Source of the DNA: a virus
Strand: one strand, 5' to 3'
DNA: 47,590 bases
IMG/VR virus record: IMGVR_UViG_3300049733_000189
Coordinates: 1 to 47,590 of that record
Below are positions 47,399 through 47,590 of the stretch, one piece after another. Below the pieces are notes generated by a model. That model did no database searches and was not told the DNA's origin. It saw nothing but the letters and a program-made list of their open reading frames with translations. The position numbers and the translations under genes are program-made. The stretch's first letter is position 1; each line of letters opens with the position of its first letter.

Positions 47399-47590
47399 AC
47401 GCAGGACCCACGCTAGACGGCAAGCCCATGCCGCCCACGTTCGGCACCCTTCAGCTCGCCGACGTTCTGACGGCCATCCTTGAGCTGCTCCGGGAGACCG
47501 AACGCAAGCACCCCGGCAACGCATGGGCGAGGAGCACGGTTGAGCACCAGCACGAGAAGCTTCTTCGGCACCTTGAGCGCTGGGAGGCCG
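47395..47590 (+). CDS. Gene open at right edge, may continue into the HNH gene at base 1
   Basis: Starts at GTG 47395 in a GTGA overlap; 65 full codons are visible without a stop. The sequence is helical (LADVLTAILELLRETERK, EHQHEKLLRHLERWEA). If base 47590 is followed by base 1, the frame goes on without a break (…RWEA, A, GEPPVKPS…) into the HNH nuclease ending at 392, giving 195 residues. If the molecule is not circular, it is simply a truncated hypothetical gene. Confidence 0.55.
   Translation, partial: MNAGPTLDGKPMPPTFGTLQLADVLTAILELLRETERKHPGNAWARSTVEHQHEKLLRHLERWEA

Noticed and set aside
1-47590. tRNA genes, CRISPR arrays, integrase with att sites, insertion sequences
   Set aside because: I looked for cloverleaf-type sequences, regularly spaced repeats, recombinase motifs and terminal inverted repeats and found none that I could support.

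Overview
This window is one high-GC (low-60s % by eye) tailed-phage genome or a nearly complete one, about 47.6 kb, carrying the gene set of a myovirus with a contractile, Mu-like tail. I see no transposase, integrase, lysogeny repressor, tRNA gene or CRISPR array. DNA synthesis instead relies on a DnaT-like protein, a CHC2/Toprim primase, a DnaB-like helicase and a RuvC-like resolvase. The last gene is open at the right edge and joins in frame, without a stop, to the gene open at the left edge, so the sequence may be a circularly closed, circularly permuted genome. Several lipobox proteins, one with a Gly/Ala/Asp/Ser-rich stretch after the lipid-anchored cysteine, resemble myxobacterial (Myxococcota/Polyangia) lipoproteins; that host assignment is inference.

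Layout, almost all on the + strand: 1-7.5 kb replication genes and small accessory proteins (two HNH nucleases, zinc-ribbon and helix-turn-helix proteins). 7.8-9.6 kb terminase small and large subunits. 9.6-17 kb portal, a P-loop protein, small head proteins, a large membrane glycosyltransferase, scaffold and major capsid protein. 17-20.7 kb head decoration and neck genes, interrupted by an HNH gene. 20.7-34.1 kb tail: sheath, tube, chaperone, tape measure, DNA-circularisation/LysM protein, hub, spike, gp46-, gp47- and gp48-like baseplate proteins. 35-42.9 kb tailspike, fibre and lectin/propeller-like adhesion proteins. 42.9-45.2 kb lysis cassette. 45.2-47.6 kb metallophosphoesterase and small genes leading back to replication. 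Genes are tightly packed, many sharing ATGA or GTGA start/stop overlaps, so translation is probably coupled along long polycistronic messages.

Only three genes lie on the - strand: a lipoprotein and a small membrane protein at 28.6-29.3 kb, and an HNH-type endonuclease at 34.1-35.0 kb. Both minus-strand insertions end in a CTAG palindrome that supplies the stop codon of both converging genes.

The most notable unexplained signals are: (1) a structured element in two copies directly in front of the ribosome-binding sites of the small terminase and scaffold genes, with a conserved core and stems whose sequences differ but stay complementary; (2) a portal gene split at a CCC-TAG sequence that looks like a +1 programmed frameshift site; (3) an endolysin gene split into two frames; (4) the reversed lipoprotein/membrane-protein cassette, divergent from a small winged-helix-like gene across an 8-bp perfect inverted repeat, a candidate host-altering (moron or exclusion) unit; (5) a baseplate-region protein made of three 34-residue Pro/Leu-rich repeats; and (6) a GT2-TPR-multispanning membrane glycosyltransferase among the head genes.
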